In this document: piece after piece, positions 1-9,942 of the stretch | Layout of the letters: every line of letters begins with the position of its first letter | Numbering within the stretch: position 1 is the stretch's first letter | From: CG1-02-35-72 sp045046885 | Lineage (GTDB): Bacteria > Bacteroidota > Bacteroidia > Flavobacteriales > Flavobacteriaceae | DNA length: 64,000 bases | Direction of reading: 5' to 3' | Assembly (NCBI GenBank): GCA_045046885.1 | Contig: JASFYX010000002.1 | Location: 1-64,000, forward strand | Notes under the pieces: generated by a model | Database searches by the model: none | The model's input: only the letters and a program-made list of their open reading frames with translations | What the model was told of the DNA's origin: nothing | Position numbers and translations under genes: made by a program

Positions 1-1
1 T

Positions 2-127
2 GGAGAACATATAAAATATATCAAATCTAAATTTAAAATAGACATCCCAAAAGGGCATGATATATTGCCCATTCCAGCAGAACAATTACGTACAAACACT
101 TTATTGAAACAAAATACTGGTTATTAA
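2..127 (+). CDS. SusD/RagB-like outer-membrane lipoprotein, C-terminal fragment
   Basis: The window opens inside a reading frame whose last 41 residues are visible. They contain ILPIPAEQL and end in LLKQNTGY. The complete SusD of this window (39742-41286) ends in the same way, with an LFPIPSTALL stretch and TQNTGY, so this is the tail of a second SusD paralogue. SusD proteins are surface lipoproteins that cap SusC TonB-dependent channels and deliver oligomeric ligands, so a susC gene probably lies to the left of the window. The next gene, 139 bp downstream on the same strand, encodes a large FG-GAP/ASPIC lipoprotein, the same neighbour type found beside the second SusD. The ligand cannot be inferred from this fragment. 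Confidence 0.85.
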   Translation, partial: GEHIKYIKSKFKIDIPKGHDILPIPAEQLRTNTLLKQNTGY

Positions 128-160
128 TATTATATTCTACCTTTTTACTTTCAAAAGTTA

Positions 161-194
161 ATGAAAGATTAACGACTTGAAAATGAAAGGTTAA
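161..194 (+). repeat. Paired 12-bp direct repeat between susD and the ASPIC gene
   Basis: ATGAAAGATTAA (161-172) and ATGAAAGGTTAA (183-194) differ at one base and start 22 bp apart, about two helical turns. Tandem repeats with this phasing can bind regulator dimers, but no function is shown. A TAnnTTTG-type box (TAAGTTTG, 243-250) follows just before the next gene. The low sequence complexity of the region makes chance a real possibility. Confidence 0.3.
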
Positions 195-266
195 TGTGCT
201 ATATTATTGCTATTTAGATTTATTTTACCGAATAATTTTAATTAAGTTTGCCTATAAAATTAAAAT

Positions 267-3200
267 ATGCAAGCTATTAAAACTACTGTTATTTTATTTA
301 TAGGACTCTTAATGTTAGGGGCTTGTACTTCTAATACTCAAGACCATAAAACATTATTTTCCTCTCAATCTGCTAAAACAACAGGTATCAATTTTACCAA
401 TATCATAACCGAATCGGATAGTTTAAACTACTTTAATTTTCCATATATTTATATGGGAGGTGGCGTAGCCATTGGCGATATTAATAATGACGGTCTAGAA
501 GATGTATTCTTTACTTCAAATCAAAACTCAAATAAACTTTATCTTAATAAAGGGAATTTAAAGTTTGAAGACATAACTGCAAGTGCTAAAGTAGCTGGTA
601 ATAATTTATGGAATACTGGGGTTACTATGATTGATATCAATAACGATGGTTATTTAGATATTTATGTGAGTATTTCGGGTTTAACAACCAACAGAAAAAA
701 CCAATTATACGTTAATAATGGCGATTTAACTTTTACCGAAGAAGCCGAAAAATATGGTATTGCAGACAATGGACACTCTACACAAGCTAGCTTCTTAGAT
801 TATGACAATGATGGCGATTTAGATTTATATGTTGCTAATTACCCTCCAAATAAAACAAGCACACCCATTATTTTTTACAAAAAGAAAATGGATAATCCCA
901 CTTTAGAAGAATCAGATCATTTATATCGTAATAACGGAAATAATACTTTTACCGATGTGACTAAAGAAGCTGGAATTTTAAATTTTGGTTTGACTTTGAG
1001 TGCCAATATCGGCGATTTTAACCAAGATGGATGGCCGGATATTTATGTATCAAACGATTTTACCTCACCCGATTATTTTTATATCAATAACAAAAATGGC
1101 AGCTTTAAAGAAGTGTCAAAAACGGCTTTAAAGCACACAACATTATACGGCATGGGTGCTGATATTAGTGATTATAACAATGACGGTTTACTAGATTTTA
1201 TACAACTAGATATGACTGCCGAAGATAATAGACGCCTAAAAGCCAATATGTCTGGTATGAATCCAAACGCCTTTTGGGAAGTTGTTAAGGACGGTATGCA
1301 CTACCAATACATGCAGAACAGTTTACAGCTAAACAGAGGTGTTGATGAGCAAGGACAATTAATTTTTAGTGAAGTTTCTAGACTTGCAGGCATTTCAACT
1401 ACAGATTGGAGTTGGGCTGCTTTGTTGGCCGATTTAGATAACGACGGTTGGAAAGATCTTTATATCACCAATGGTTCAAGACGCGATGTAAATAATACAG
1501 ATTACTTTAAAAAACTTCAAAAAAAGAGTCATTTCTTAAAATTAACTATAAATGACATCAAAAATATTCCTTCAGAAAAAATTGAAAATTACACTTATAA
1601 AAACAATGGTGATTTAACTTTTTCTAATGTCTCAAAAAATTGGGGACTCAATTTAAAAGGATTTTCAACAGGGATGGCTTACGCCGATTTAGATAATGAT
1701 GGCGATTTAGATATTGTAATTAACAATGTAGATTCTGTAGCTACAGTTTATAACAATAAAGCTAGCGATAATAAACTAACCCATTTTTTAAGGTTTAAAT
1801 TAAACGGCCCAAAAACAAATTTAAATGGATTAGGTACAAAAATAAAAATTCAAAATAAAGGTAAAATACAGTTTCAAGAAATGTATTTAACACGCGGATT
1901 TCAATCCTCTGTAGAACCTATTGTTCATTTTGGTTTAGGGAATTTAGAAACTATAGACAGTGTGAATGTTGTTTGGCCTGACGGAAAATCACAAATATTA
2001 CGAAATCTTAAAACCAATAAAGTTTATACTTTAAATTATGCTGATGCTGTAGAAAAAGACCTAGCTACTGCAAAAAAAACGCCTCAATTATTTAAAAATA
2101 TAACATCAGAAAATAAAATTTCATTTACACATCAAGAAGTTAAATCAGACGATTATGCTACACAACCTTTATTGCCTTATAGTTTTTCAAATTTGGGACC
2201 TAAAATGGCTGTAGCCGATGTAAATAATGATGGTTTAGATGATGTGTTTGTTGGTAATGGCTCTGGATTTGCTGGTACTTTATTTTTACAACAAACAAAT
2301 GGTAATTTTAAATTATCAAAAAATGAAACCTTTGAAAAAGATAAAAAAAGTGAAGATATAGGTGCTGCCTTTTTTGATGCAGATGGCGACGGGGATCAAG
2401 ATTTATATGTAGTTAGTGGTAGTTATGAATTTATAATTGGTTCACCCTATTTACAAGATAGATTGTATTTAAATAATGGCAAAGGCATTTTTACAAAAAG
2501 TAACAATTTACCCGTTGTAAATGGCAGTGGTTCTATTGTAAAACCTGCGGATTTTGATAATGATGGCGATATAGATTTATTTGTGGGTGGCCGCTTAGTT
2601 CCTGGTAATTATCCATTACCTGCAAAAAGTTATATGCTTCAAAATAATGGCAAAGGTGTTTTTACAGATGTCACCGAAAAGATTGCACCTCATTTTACAA
2701 AACTAGGCTTGGTAACAGATGCCATTTGGACTGACTACAACAACGATAAAAAATTAGATTTGATTGTTACCGGCGAATGGATGACAATCTCAATTTTTGA
2801 AAATGACAATAACAAATTTATAGATAAAACCAAACAAGCTAATTTAGAAAACACCACAGGATGGTGGTCAAGTATCGCACAAGCCGATTTTGATAAAGAT
2901 GGCGATATGGATTATATAGTAGGTAATTTAGGCCTAAATTATAAGTTAAAAGCCACAGAAAAAGAACCTTTTGAAGTTTATGCCAAAGATTTTGACGAAA
3001 ATGGTTCTCTTGATGTTGTATTAAGCTATTTTAATGAAGGTAAATTGTACCCGGTAAGAGGTCGTTCTTGTTCATCTCAACAAAATCCAGAAGTAGCCAA
3101 AAAATTTCCAAGTTATAATCAATTTTCTGTAGCGGATGTTTCTCAAGTTTATGGCGATGAAGAATTAAAAAGTGCGCTTCATTACCAAGCCAAAGTTTTT

Positions 3201-3575
3201 ACAAGTAGCTATGTTGAAAATTTAGGAAACGGCACGTTTAAAGTTACTGCTTTACCCAATTTAGCTCAGTTATCTTCTATCAATAAAACCATTGTAAAAG
3301 ATTTTGACGGTGACGGGAATTTAGATTGCGTAATAGCTGGAAATCTTTACGAATCTGAAATAGAAACACCACGAAATGACTCAAGTATTGGTTTGTTTTT
3401 AAAAGGAGATGGTAAAGGTCATTTTAAAGCTATTTCTAGAGGAGAAAGTGGTTTTTATGCGCCAGGTGATGTTAAAGATATGGTTTCAATAAAAACAAAA
3501 GATAACACAAATTATATTTTAACAGCTTCTAATAGAGGCACGTTAAATGTAATTAAATCAATACCAAAAAAGTAA
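267..3575 (+). CDS. FG-GAP/VCBS and ASPIC-UnbV repeat lipoprotein (1102 aa)
   Basis: The N-terminus is a lipoprotein signal with lipobox LGAC (Cys20), so the protein is probably anchored in the outer membrane or on the cell surface. Two blocks of FG-GAP/VCBS repeats, about residues 60-500 and 645-1070, carry many calcium-loop motifs of the DxNxDGxxD type (for example DNDGDLDL). Between them, at about 543-595, is an ASPIC/UnbV segment (HFGLGN..., then VVWPDGK). Such proteins form seven-bladed propellers related to integrin-alpha and CRTAC1, and their substrate is unknown. The gene follows a SusD fragment and starts a tightly packed gene run. A paralogue of nearly the same length (36362-39655) also sits next to a SusD, suggesting a third, ligand-handling component of SusCD systems. 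A TAAGTTTG box lies 17 bp before the start codon. The family is clear; the role is inference. Confidence 0.88.
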   Translation: MQAIKTTVILFIGLLMLGACTSNTQDHKTLFSSQSAKTTGINFTNIITESDSLNYFNFPYIYMGGGVAIGDINNDGLEDVFFTSNQNSNKLYLNKGNLKFEDITASAKVAGNNLWNTGVTMIDINNDGYLDIYVSISGLTTNRKNQLYVNNGDLTFTEEAEKYGIADNGHSTQASFLDYDNDGDLDLYVANYPPNKTSTPIIFYKKKMDNPTLEESDHLYRNNGNNTFTDVTKEAGILNFGLTLSANIGDFNQDGWPDIYVSNDFTSPDYFYINNKNGSFKEVSKTALKHTTLYGMGADISDYNNDGLLDFIQLDMTAEDNRRLKANMSGMNPNAFWEVVKDGMHYQYMQNSLQLNRGVDEQGQLIFSEVSRLAGISTTDWSWAALLADLDNDGWKDLYITNGSRRDVNNTDYFKKLQKKSHFLKLTINDIKNIPSEKIENYTYKNNGDLTFSNVSKNWGLNLKGFSTGMAYADLDNDGDLDIVINNVDSVATVYNNKASDNKLTHFLRFKLNGPKTNLNGLGTKIKIQNKGKIQFQEMYLTRGFQSSVEPIVHFGLGNLETIDSVNVVWPDGKSQILRNLKTNKVYTLNYADAVEKDLATAKKTPQLFKNITSENKISFTHQEVKSDDYATQPLLPYSFSNLGPKMAVADVNNDGLDDVFVGNGSGFAGTLFLQQTNGNFKLSKNETFEKDKKSEDIGAAFFDADGDGDQDLYVVSGSYEFIIGSPYLQDRLYLNNGKGIFTKSNNLPVVNGSGSIVKPADFDNDGDIDLFVGGRLVPGNYPLPAKSYMLQNNGKGVFTDVTEKIAPHFTKLGLVTDAIWTDYNNDKKLDLIVTGEWMTISIFENDNNKFIDKTKQANLENTTGWWSSIAQADFDKDGDMDYIVGNLGLNYKLKATEKEPFEVYAKDFDENGSLDVVLSYFNEGKLYPVRGRSCSSQQNPEVAKKFPSYNQFSVADVSQVYGDEELKSALHYQAKVFTSSYVENLGNGTFKVTALPNLAQLSSINKTIVKDFDGDGNLDCVIAGNLYESEIETPRNDSSIGLFLKGDGKGHFKAISRGESGFYAPGDVKDMVSIKTKDNTNYILTASNRGTLNVIKSIPKK

Positions 3576-3639
3576 AAGATATATAATAAATGTATTTAAA
3601 AATTAAAATGTTTTATATAAAGATGTAAATTCAATAACA

Positions 3640-5355
3640 ATGAAGTACCTAGTTCTCGTTTACAAGAATGCTTCATACAATTTAAAAAAACTCAAAATAT
3701 TTGCCTTTCTTTTTGTTGTATTGGGGTTAATTTTAGGATGTGATTTGACAGACAAATCTCCTTCTAAATCAAAACAAAAAACCGTTATAAAAATACCTAC
3801 GCCCAATAAAGACTTTTTTCAAGAAATTGGCAAACAAATTGGCCTAATTGCACAACATTCTATAGGTGATGATCATATAAATAATATTGTAGAATCTGTT
3901 GGGGGTGGCGCAGCATTTCTAGATTATGACCAAGACGGTTATTTAGATTTATTTACCTGTAGCGGTACCTGGATAAAAGGATTTAGCAAAAGTGCAAAGC
4001 CAACAAAAACAGCTCACAATCATTTGTATCACAATTTAAAAGATGGCACCTTTGAAGAAGTTACAGAAAAAGCTGGCCTCGATTTTCCATTTTACAGTAT
4101 GGGTATTTCTGTAGGAGATTATAATAATGATGGCTTTCCAGATATTTTTTTGAGTAATTATGGCCCTAACGTTTTTTATAAAAATAATGGCGACGGCACT
4201 TTTACCAATCTCACTAAAAAAGCCAAAATTGGCGGTGGTAAAAATTGTAGTGTTGGTGCCACATGGTTAGATTATGACAACGACGGCCTCCTTGACCTTT
4301 ATGTTGGCAATTATTTAAATTTTGATCCGAATTATAAATATTATTATGCGCCTGATGGTTTTCCAGGACCTTTAGCTTATGATAGTCAAGCTGATATTTT
4401 ATATCATAACAATGGCGATGACACTTTTGAAGATGTTACCAAAAAAATGGGCATAGATGATATTGACGGCAGAGCCATGGGTGTTGGTGCAGCAGATTAT
4501 GACGATGATGGTTTTGTAGATATTTATGTTGCCAATGACCATACCGTAAATTATTTATGGCATAACGATGGTGGAAAAAAATTCACCAATAGAGGTACCA
4601 TGTCTGGCACAGGATTTAGTCAGGCTGGCGAAGCCACAATAAGTATGTCTGTTGATTTTGCCGATTACAATGCAGATGGATTGCTAGATATGTTTGTGTC
4701 GGATGATAACTATTGCTCTCTTTATGAAAATTTAGGAAATGGTCTTTTTAGCGATAAATCCTATTCCTCCGGCATTTCAGTAGCCTCTGGTCAATTTGTT
4801 GGATGGTCGTCTTCTTTTATTGATTATGACAACGATGGTGATTCCGATATTTTTAAAACAAACGGCGAATTAAAGCATGCTTATGGTCAGGAAGATCAAT
4901 TATTTGAAAATGATGGCAACGGAAAATTTAAGGATGTTTCAGTTGATAGAGGCGCCTATTTTAAAGAAGAATATGTTGGCCGCGGTGCTTGTGTAGGAGA
5001 TTATGATAATGATGGCGATATGGATATCTATATTGAAAATTTAGATAGTATTGGTATGTTTTTAAGAAATAACAAAGGACAAGAAAACAATTGGATTACT
5101 TTGAATTTGATAGGGAAAACTAGTAATAGAGATGCCATTGGAGCACGGATTAAACTTTTTGCTGGAAGATTAATTCAAACTGCTCAGAAAAAAAGTACAA
5201 CTGGTTATTTATCTCAAAATGATCCGAGACTACATTTTGGTCTTTTAAAAAATAACAATGTTGATAGTATAGAAATAAAATGGCCTTCAGGAAAATTTCA
5301 AGTTTTAAAAAATCTAAAAGCTAACCAAATACTGAATGTTACAGAACCAAAATAA
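3640..5355 (+). CDS. CRTAC1-family FG-GAP/ASPIC-UnbV lipoprotein (571 aa)
   Basis: A basic N-terminus, a hydrophobic stretch and the lipobox LILGC predict an exported lipoprotein. FG-GAP repeats with acidic calcium loops (DYDQDGYLDLF, DYDNDGLLDLYVGN and others) fill about residues 75-480. The last 70 residues are the ASPIC/UnbV domain (LHFGLL, then IEIKWPSGK). This is the usual compact CRTAC1-like layout of 550-600 residues, half the length of the preceding protein, which has two propeller blocks. It lies 64 bp after that gene and 6 bp before the next, so co-transcription is likely. It resembles the 556-aa protein later in the same run. UnbV-type proteins are also found in enediyne clusters, but no polyketide synthase is present here. 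The molecular function is unknown. Confidence 0.88.
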   Translation: MKYLVLVYKNASYNLKKLKIFAFLFVVLGLILGCDLTDKSPSKSKQKTVIKIPTPNKDFFQEIGKQIGLIAQHSIGDDHINNIVESVGGGAAFLDYDQDGYLDLFTCSGTWIKGFSKSAKPTKTAHNHLYHNLKDGTFEEVTEKAGLDFPFYSMGISVGDYNNDGFPDIFLSNYGPNVFYKNNGDGTFTNLTKKAKIGGGKNCSVGATWLDYDNDGLLDLYVGNYLNFDPNYKYYYAPDGFPGPLAYDSQADILYHNNGDDTFEDVTKKMGIDDIDGRAMGVGAADYDDDGFVDIYVANDHTVNYLWHNDGGKKFTNRGTMSGTGFSQAGEATISMSVDFADYNADGLLDMFVSDDNYCSLYENLGNGLFSDKSYSSGISVASGQFVGWSSSFIDYDNDGDSDIFKTNGELKHAYGQEDQLFENDGNGKFKDVSVDRGAYFKEEYVGRGACVGDYDNDGDMDIYIENLDSIGMFLRNNKGQENNWITLNLIGKTSNRDAIGARIKLFAGRLIQTAQKKSTTGYLSQNDPRLHFGLLKNNNVDSIEIKWPSGKFQVLKNLKANQILNVTEPK

Positions 5356-5361
5356 GTTTTA

Positions 5362-6768
5362 ATGAAAAGAATAATAGTACATAATATTTTCTTATTTAAA
5401 CTAGTCTTTATTTTCTCTAGCCTCTTTTTTACGTCCTGTAAAGAAAGTACCCTAGAAGGCATGATTATAGCTACTCAGGTTCCAAAAGATTTACAAAATA
5501 TTATTTACCAAAATAGAAATTCTAAAAGTTATATCTCTGAATCACAAATTGTATTATTGAATCCAAATAAAGGCAAAAAGTCATTAAAAATTCTTACCCC
5601 AAATTTTTATGCTGCTAGTTCTCCTCGAATTTCATTTGACAGTAAATTTATGATTTTCACAGCCAAAAAAACTAAAAAAGATTTGTGGCAAATCTGGGAA
5701 ATGAACTTAAATAATTTAAAATCACATCAAATAACCACCTCTTCAAAAAACTGTATAGATCCTGCTTATTTACCTGAAAATAAATTTGTGTACAGCGGCA
5801 TATTTAATTCAGATAGTTTTTTAAAAAATGGTGCACCGCTATTTACTGGCAAACTAGATGGCACTAATACCACTCAAATTACCTACAATCCTACTACAAA
5901 TTTTGCTTCTTCAGTTTTAAAAGATGGCAGAATTTTAACCATTAGCAAAGAAATTTATCCCAATAAAAAGGAAGACAAGTTCATGGTTTTAAGACCAGAT
6001 GGCACAAAAGAATTACTTTTTTATAAAAATCCAAAAGGAAGTATTATAAAAAGTCGTGGCATTGAAACTTTGGAAGGAAAAATTATTTTTATTGAATCTG
6101 ATTTTGATAAGAAAAAGGATAATATAATATCCATTAGCTATAACAGTCCTTTACATAGTAGTGTCAATTTAACACAAGAAATTGAAGGTGATTTCCTTTT
6201 TGTAACTCAAAAAAGAGGAGCTATTCTAATGACTTCTTATCGTAAATCGAAAGAGGGAACTTTTGCGCTTTACGAATTCAATTCGAAATCTAAGAAACTT
6301 GGAAAACTTATTTATAAAAACAACGATTTTAATTTATTAGATGCCATTTTAATCAAGAAAAATAAAAGACCGAGAAATTTACCCAGTGAAGTAAATCTAA
6401 AATCTAAAACTGGATTGATTATTTGTCAGAATATCAATTTTTTAGATTCACCAGAAAAAAATTCAAAAGCGGTTGAAATAGAAGCTTTAGGATTAGAGGC
6501 ATCACTTGGAAAAGTGGCAGTTGAAAAAGATGGCTCTTTTTATTTAAAAGTTTTAGCTAACACCCCTTTCCGGATTCAAACAATTGATGATAAAGGACAA
6601 GTTGTAAGTGGCCCAAGTAGTTGGCTTTATTTACGCCCAAGTGAAAGAAGGGGCTGTATTGGGTGTCATGAAGATAGAGAACAGGTTCCCGAAAATAGGC
6701 AACCGTTATCTGTTAGAAAAGCACCAATAATACTACCCGAACAAATAATAGAAATAAGTAAAAAATGA
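5362..6768 (+). CDS. Exported WD40-like (PD40) lipoprotein with a single c-type haem motif
   Basis: The signal ends in the lipobox FTSC, so this is a predicted lipoprotein of the cell envelope. The central part (about 50-330) has TolB/PD40-like repeats, with phrases such as SPRISFDSKFMIF and LWQIWEMNL. Near the C-terminus a CIGCH motif (Cys432-His436) is followed by ED and a proline-rich tail. This resembles the haem-binding end of proteins annotated as HzsA-like, after the hydrazine synthase alpha subunit. That similarity concerns domain architecture only; no anammox function is implied. The gene starts 6 bp after the CRTAC1-like gene and ends 15 bp before another multi-CxxCH protein, so the two may exchange electrons. 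The substrate is unknown. Confidence 0.72.
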   Translation: MKRIIVHNIFLFKLVFIFSSLFFTSCKESTLEGMIIATQVPKDLQNIIYQNRNSKSYISESQIVLLNPNKGKKSLKILTPNFYAASSPRISFDSKFMIFTAKKTKKDLWQIWEMNLNNLKSHQITTSSKNCIDPAYLPENKFVYSGIFNSDSFLKNGAPLFTGKLDGTNTTQITYNPTTNFASSVLKDGRILTISKEIYPNKKEDKFMVLRPDGTKELLFYKNPKGSIIKSRGIETLEGKIIFIESDFDKKKDNIISISYNSPLHSSVNLTQEIEGDFLFVTQKRGAILMTSYRKSKEGTFALYEFNSKSKKLGKLIYKNNDFNLLDAILIKKNKRPRNLPSEVNLKSKTGLIICQNINFLDSPEKNSKAVEIEALGLEASLGKVAVEKDGSFYLKVLANTPFRIQTIDDKGQVVSGPSSWLYLRPSERRGCIGCHEDREQVPENRQPLSVRKAPIILPEQIIEISKK

Positions 6769-6783
6769 TTCATTAAATAAGAT

Positions 6784-8796
6784 ATGAAGGCTTCAAAATT
6801 TTTATTGATTATAGGCTTATTCCTTGTTTTAGGATTGATTATATATTTTCCAGGGCGCGCTTTAGCCAGAGAACATGTTAATTATGAAACGGCTGTTCAA
6901 GACCATCCGCTATCTTGTATTTCTTGCCATTATTATACTCAACGAACCGGATTTATTTCTAAACTTATTAACGAAGATTATTTATCTCCTTTTAATTTAA
7001 CTGTTTCTAAAGATGGAAATCGTTTATATGTCATAGCACAAGACGCTAACGAATTAATTGTGATTGATACTGATAAAAAAAATGTGTTGCATAAAATAAA
7101 AGTGGGTAATCATCCGCATAGTGTTATAATTAACAATGATGGCAAAATTGCCTTTGTAAGCAATCAATGGTCAGATAATGTATCAGTTATAGATTTGGCG
7201 ACTTATAAAGTTATTGACCATTTAAAAACAGGGAATGGTCCAGCTGGTCTTGCCCTTAGCGCTGATGAAAAATATTTGTACATCGTAAATGCTTTTGGTT
7301 CAAACTTGTCTATAATCAATCTTAAAACTAAAAAAGAAGTAAAAAGATTTACGACAGGGAATAATCCTACAGGAATAGCTCTTTCTAAAATTCGAAAAGA
7401 ATTATATGTTACAAGTAGAAGGCAAAATCCGGCAGCATTTGGAGAGCCTATGGTGAGTGATCTTACTGTAGTTGATGATAATTCTCAAAAAATAAAAAGA
7501 TATGTAGGTATAAAAAATGCCTATCTAATGGAAAATATCGCATTTACCCCTTCGGGAGATTTAGCTTTAACAACATTAACAAGACCCAAAAATTTAGTAC
7601 CTGCTATTCAAGTTGAAAGAGGATGGATGATGAATGACGGCATTGGTATTATAAATCAAAAAGGAAAAGTGTTTCAATTATTAATTGATGAGCTTAACTC
7701 ATATTATTCTTCTTTATTTGATGTCGTAATTTCACCCAATGGTAAAAAAGCGTTTCTTTCAAGTTCTGCAGTAGATTATATTTCAGTTGTTGACCTTGAC
7801 TCCATTAGAAATATACTAGCAAATACTTCACCAAAAATGCTTAAACGATTGGCTAATAATCTTGGTACTAGTAGCCTGTTTGTAACTAAAAGAATTAAAA
7901 CAGGCGCCTCTCCTAAAGGTCTCGCACTTTCGCCAAATGGTAAGCTTCTTTATGTTGCAGAAATGCTAGATGATAAAATTGGTGTCATAAACACAAAAAC
8001 TCTTAAAAAAATAAGTACAATTGATTTAGGGGGACCAAAAAGAATTACCATAGCCAGAAAAGGACGAAGACTTTTTAACAATGCAGGTCATACTTTCCAA
8101 AACCAATATGCCTGTTATACATGTCATCCAGATAATCACGAAGATGGACTTGAATATAATTTTGCCGCGATGGGACGTAATATTGTAAATGTTATTTCGC
8201 TTAGAGAAATTGCAGACACACCTCCGTACAAATGGAGTGGCACAAATCAGTCTATTTATAAACAAGATGGCATGCGTTTTTCCAAATTTCTTACCAGAAC
8301 TGAATCCTTTAACTATGAAGATCTTGATGCTTTAGTGGCTTATATTAAAACAGGTATAAAATTACCACCAAATTTATTGTATAATAAAGATGGTAAATTA
8401 ACAGAATCTCAGCTTAGTGGTAAGGAAATCTTTAATCGTTCGGTCGATAATTTAGGAAAATTTATTCCAGAAAAAGGACGTTGTATCACATGCCATCCAA
8501 GTCCATATTATACCAATTTAAAATTAGAAGATGTAGGCACCTTATCAAAAACAGATGATTCCATATTATTTGATACCCCTAGCCTAAATAACATTTATGC
8601 TTCTGCACCCTATTTACACGACGGTCGTGCCAAAACGTTAGAAGAGATTTGGACACTTTATGGAGGTGATGATAGACACGGGCGTGTAAATGATTTATCT
8701 AAAATTGAATTAAATGACTTGGTTAATTATTTAAAATCACTAAGAAGTTCAAAATACGAAACACAAAACCCAAAAGCACAACACGCTTCATTTTAA
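6784..8796 (+). CDS. YVTN beta-propeller fused to MauG/cytochrome-c-peroxidase-like domain
   Basis: An N-terminal hydrophobic segment (about 5-24) predicts export, possibly with a membrane anchor. A first CxxCH (CISCH, 45-49) is followed by a YVTN-type propeller at about 60-430, in which blades repeat phrases such as YVAEMLDDKIGVI. The C-terminal third is like di-haem peroxidases of the MauG/CcpA group: CYTCH (444-448), CITCH (567-571) and the typical TPSLNN...APYLHDGRAKTLEEI stretch. Three haem c sites are therefore visible. Family members oxidise proteins or small molecules with peroxide, or pass electrons in the periplasm. It lies between another haem lipoprotein and a propeller protein in the same transcript. 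The substrate is unknown; a role in maturing or oxidising a cluster product is speculation. Confidence 0.82.
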   Translation: MKASKFLLIIGLFLVLGLIIYFPGRALAREHVNYETAVQDHPLSCISCHYYTQRTGFISKLINEDYLSPFNLTVSKDGNRLYVIAQDANELIVIDTDKKNVLHKIKVGNHPHSVIINNDGKIAFVSNQWSDNVSVIDLATYKVIDHLKTGNGPAGLALSADEKYLYIVNAFGSNLSIINLKTKKEVKRFTTGNNPTGIALSKIRKELYVTSRRQNPAAFGEPMVSDLTVVDDNSQKIKRYVGIKNAYLMENIAFTPSGDLALTTLTRPKNLVPAIQVERGWMMNDGIGIINQKGKVFQLLIDELNSYYSSLFDVVISPNGKKAFLSSSAVDYISVVDLDSIRNILANTSPKMLKRLANNLGTSSLFVTKRIKTGASPKGLALSPNGKLLYVAEMLDDKIGVINTKTLKKISTIDLGGPKRITIARKGRRLFNNAGHTFQNQYACYTCHPDNHEDGLEYNFAAMGRNIVNVISLREIADTPPYKWSGTNQSIYKQDGMRFSKFLTRTESFNYEDLDALVAYIKTGIKLPPNLLYNKDGKLTESQLSGKEIFNRSVDNLGKFIPEKGRCITCHPSPYYTNLKLEDVGTLSKTDDSILFDTPSLNNIYASAPYLHDGRAKTLEEIWTLYGGDDRHGRVNDLSKIELNDLVNYLKSLRSSKYETQNPKAQHASF

Positions 8797-8805
8797 TACT
8801 TTATT

Positions 8806-9915
8806 ATGAAAAAAATAGGCTTTACAAATAACTTAAAACTAACAACAATAGCAATTTTTGCATTTATAATTAGTGCACTAAACTTTAATTTGAATGCCCA
8901 AAAAACTATAACAAATAATATTAAAATACCCATTTATGGTCATTGGCAAAATTTCACTTCAAAAGAAGGTTTGCCAAGTAATAAAACATATTGTGTCCGC
9001 ATTGACGGAAAACGTGTTCTAGTTGGCACTCATGCGGGTCTTGCCGTTTATGAAAATGGCACATGGCAAACTTATACAACAAAAGACGGATTGGCTCATA
9101 ATGCTGTTTTGGCTATAGATGTAAGTAAATCAACTGGAGATGTTTGGCTAGGCACTATGGGTGGTTTAACCCGTTGGTCTGCTGGTAAGTTTGTAAATTT
9201 TACTCAGATGAATAGTGGTATGCCAAATGATCTCGTTTATGCCGTTACTTGCGATGATAATGATGTCTGGGTAGCCACTGCTGGAGGAGCTGGAAAGTAT
9301 GATACTTACACAAAACAATGGGAAATATTCACGCAACAAAATGCGCCAATGCATGAACCTTGGACCTATGGTATATCTGCTGGCGGTGGTAAAATTTTTA
9401 TAGCTGCTTGGGGTGGCGGTGTGATAGAATACACTAAAAAAACTAAGAAATTTAGAGATTATATAGATCCTGACGGAAATATGGAAATTGATTTATTCCC
9501 AGATGACGGATTAGTACACGATATAACTACAGGTACTTCTTGGTCTGATGGCTATTTATGGGTTGCAACCTATTTTGGATTGAGCCGTTATGACGGTGTG
9601 CACTGGAAAGGCTATTTTGATCATGATAGTGGGCTAGCTAGTAATTTTATAAATTTCGTAAAAGCTTTTGGACCAATTGCTTATCTCTGTACAGATAAAG
9701 GATTAAGCACAACAGATGGTAAAAATTGGGTGACTTACACAACTAATAACACCACAAAAACAGGAAAGGCTACATTAACTAATGGAACAAAAAAAACGAA
9801 TTTAGCCATGAACTCCTCTATTTCACACAATTTCGTTCTTGGTGTAGATGTAAAGGATACTATTATTTGGGTTGCTACATCAAAAGGTATCAGCCGTGGA
9901 GAATTAATTAAATAA
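8806..9915 (+). CDS. Exported two-component-regulator-type beta-propeller protein
   Basis: A Sec signal peptide ends at about NLNAQ (residue 32). The mature part consists of Reg_prop repeats like those in the sensor domain of Bacteroidota hybrid two-component systems: phrases such as FTSKEGLPSNKTY, VWLGTMGGLTRW and LWVATYFGLSRYDG recur through the chain. No transmembrane helix, kinase or DNA-binding region follows, so it is a free propeller rather than a full sensor. It may bind a small ligand or a partner in the periplasm. It starts 9 bp after the MauG-like gene and ends 27 bp before the RidA-like gene. The family assignment is good; the function is unknown. Confidence 0.75.
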   Translation: MKKIGFTNNLKLTTIAIFAFIISALNFNLNAQKTITNNIKIPIYGHWQNFTSKEGLPSNKTYCVRIDGKRVLVGTHAGLAVYENGTWQTYTTKDGLAHNAVLAIDVSKSTGDVWLGTMGGLTRWSAGKFVNFTQMNSGMPNDLVYAVTCDDNDVWVATAGGAGKYDTYTKQWEIFTQQNAPMHEPWTYGISAGGGKIFIAAWGGGVIEYTKKTKKFRDYIDPDGNMEIDLFPDDGLVHDITTGTSWSDGYLWVATYFGLSRYDGVHWKGYFDHDSGLASNFINFVKAFGPIAYLCTDKGLSTTDGKNWVTYTTNNTTKTGKATLTNGTKKTNLAMNSSISHNFVLGVDVKDTIIWVATSKGISRGELIK

Positions 9916-9942
9916 GAATAAAAAAAATAAACAACAGAAATT

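Noticed and set aside
5362..6768. Hydrazine synthase
   Set aside because: Only the short haem-binding C-terminus and propeller layout recall HzsA-like annotations; no anammox partner genes exist and the organism type does not fit.
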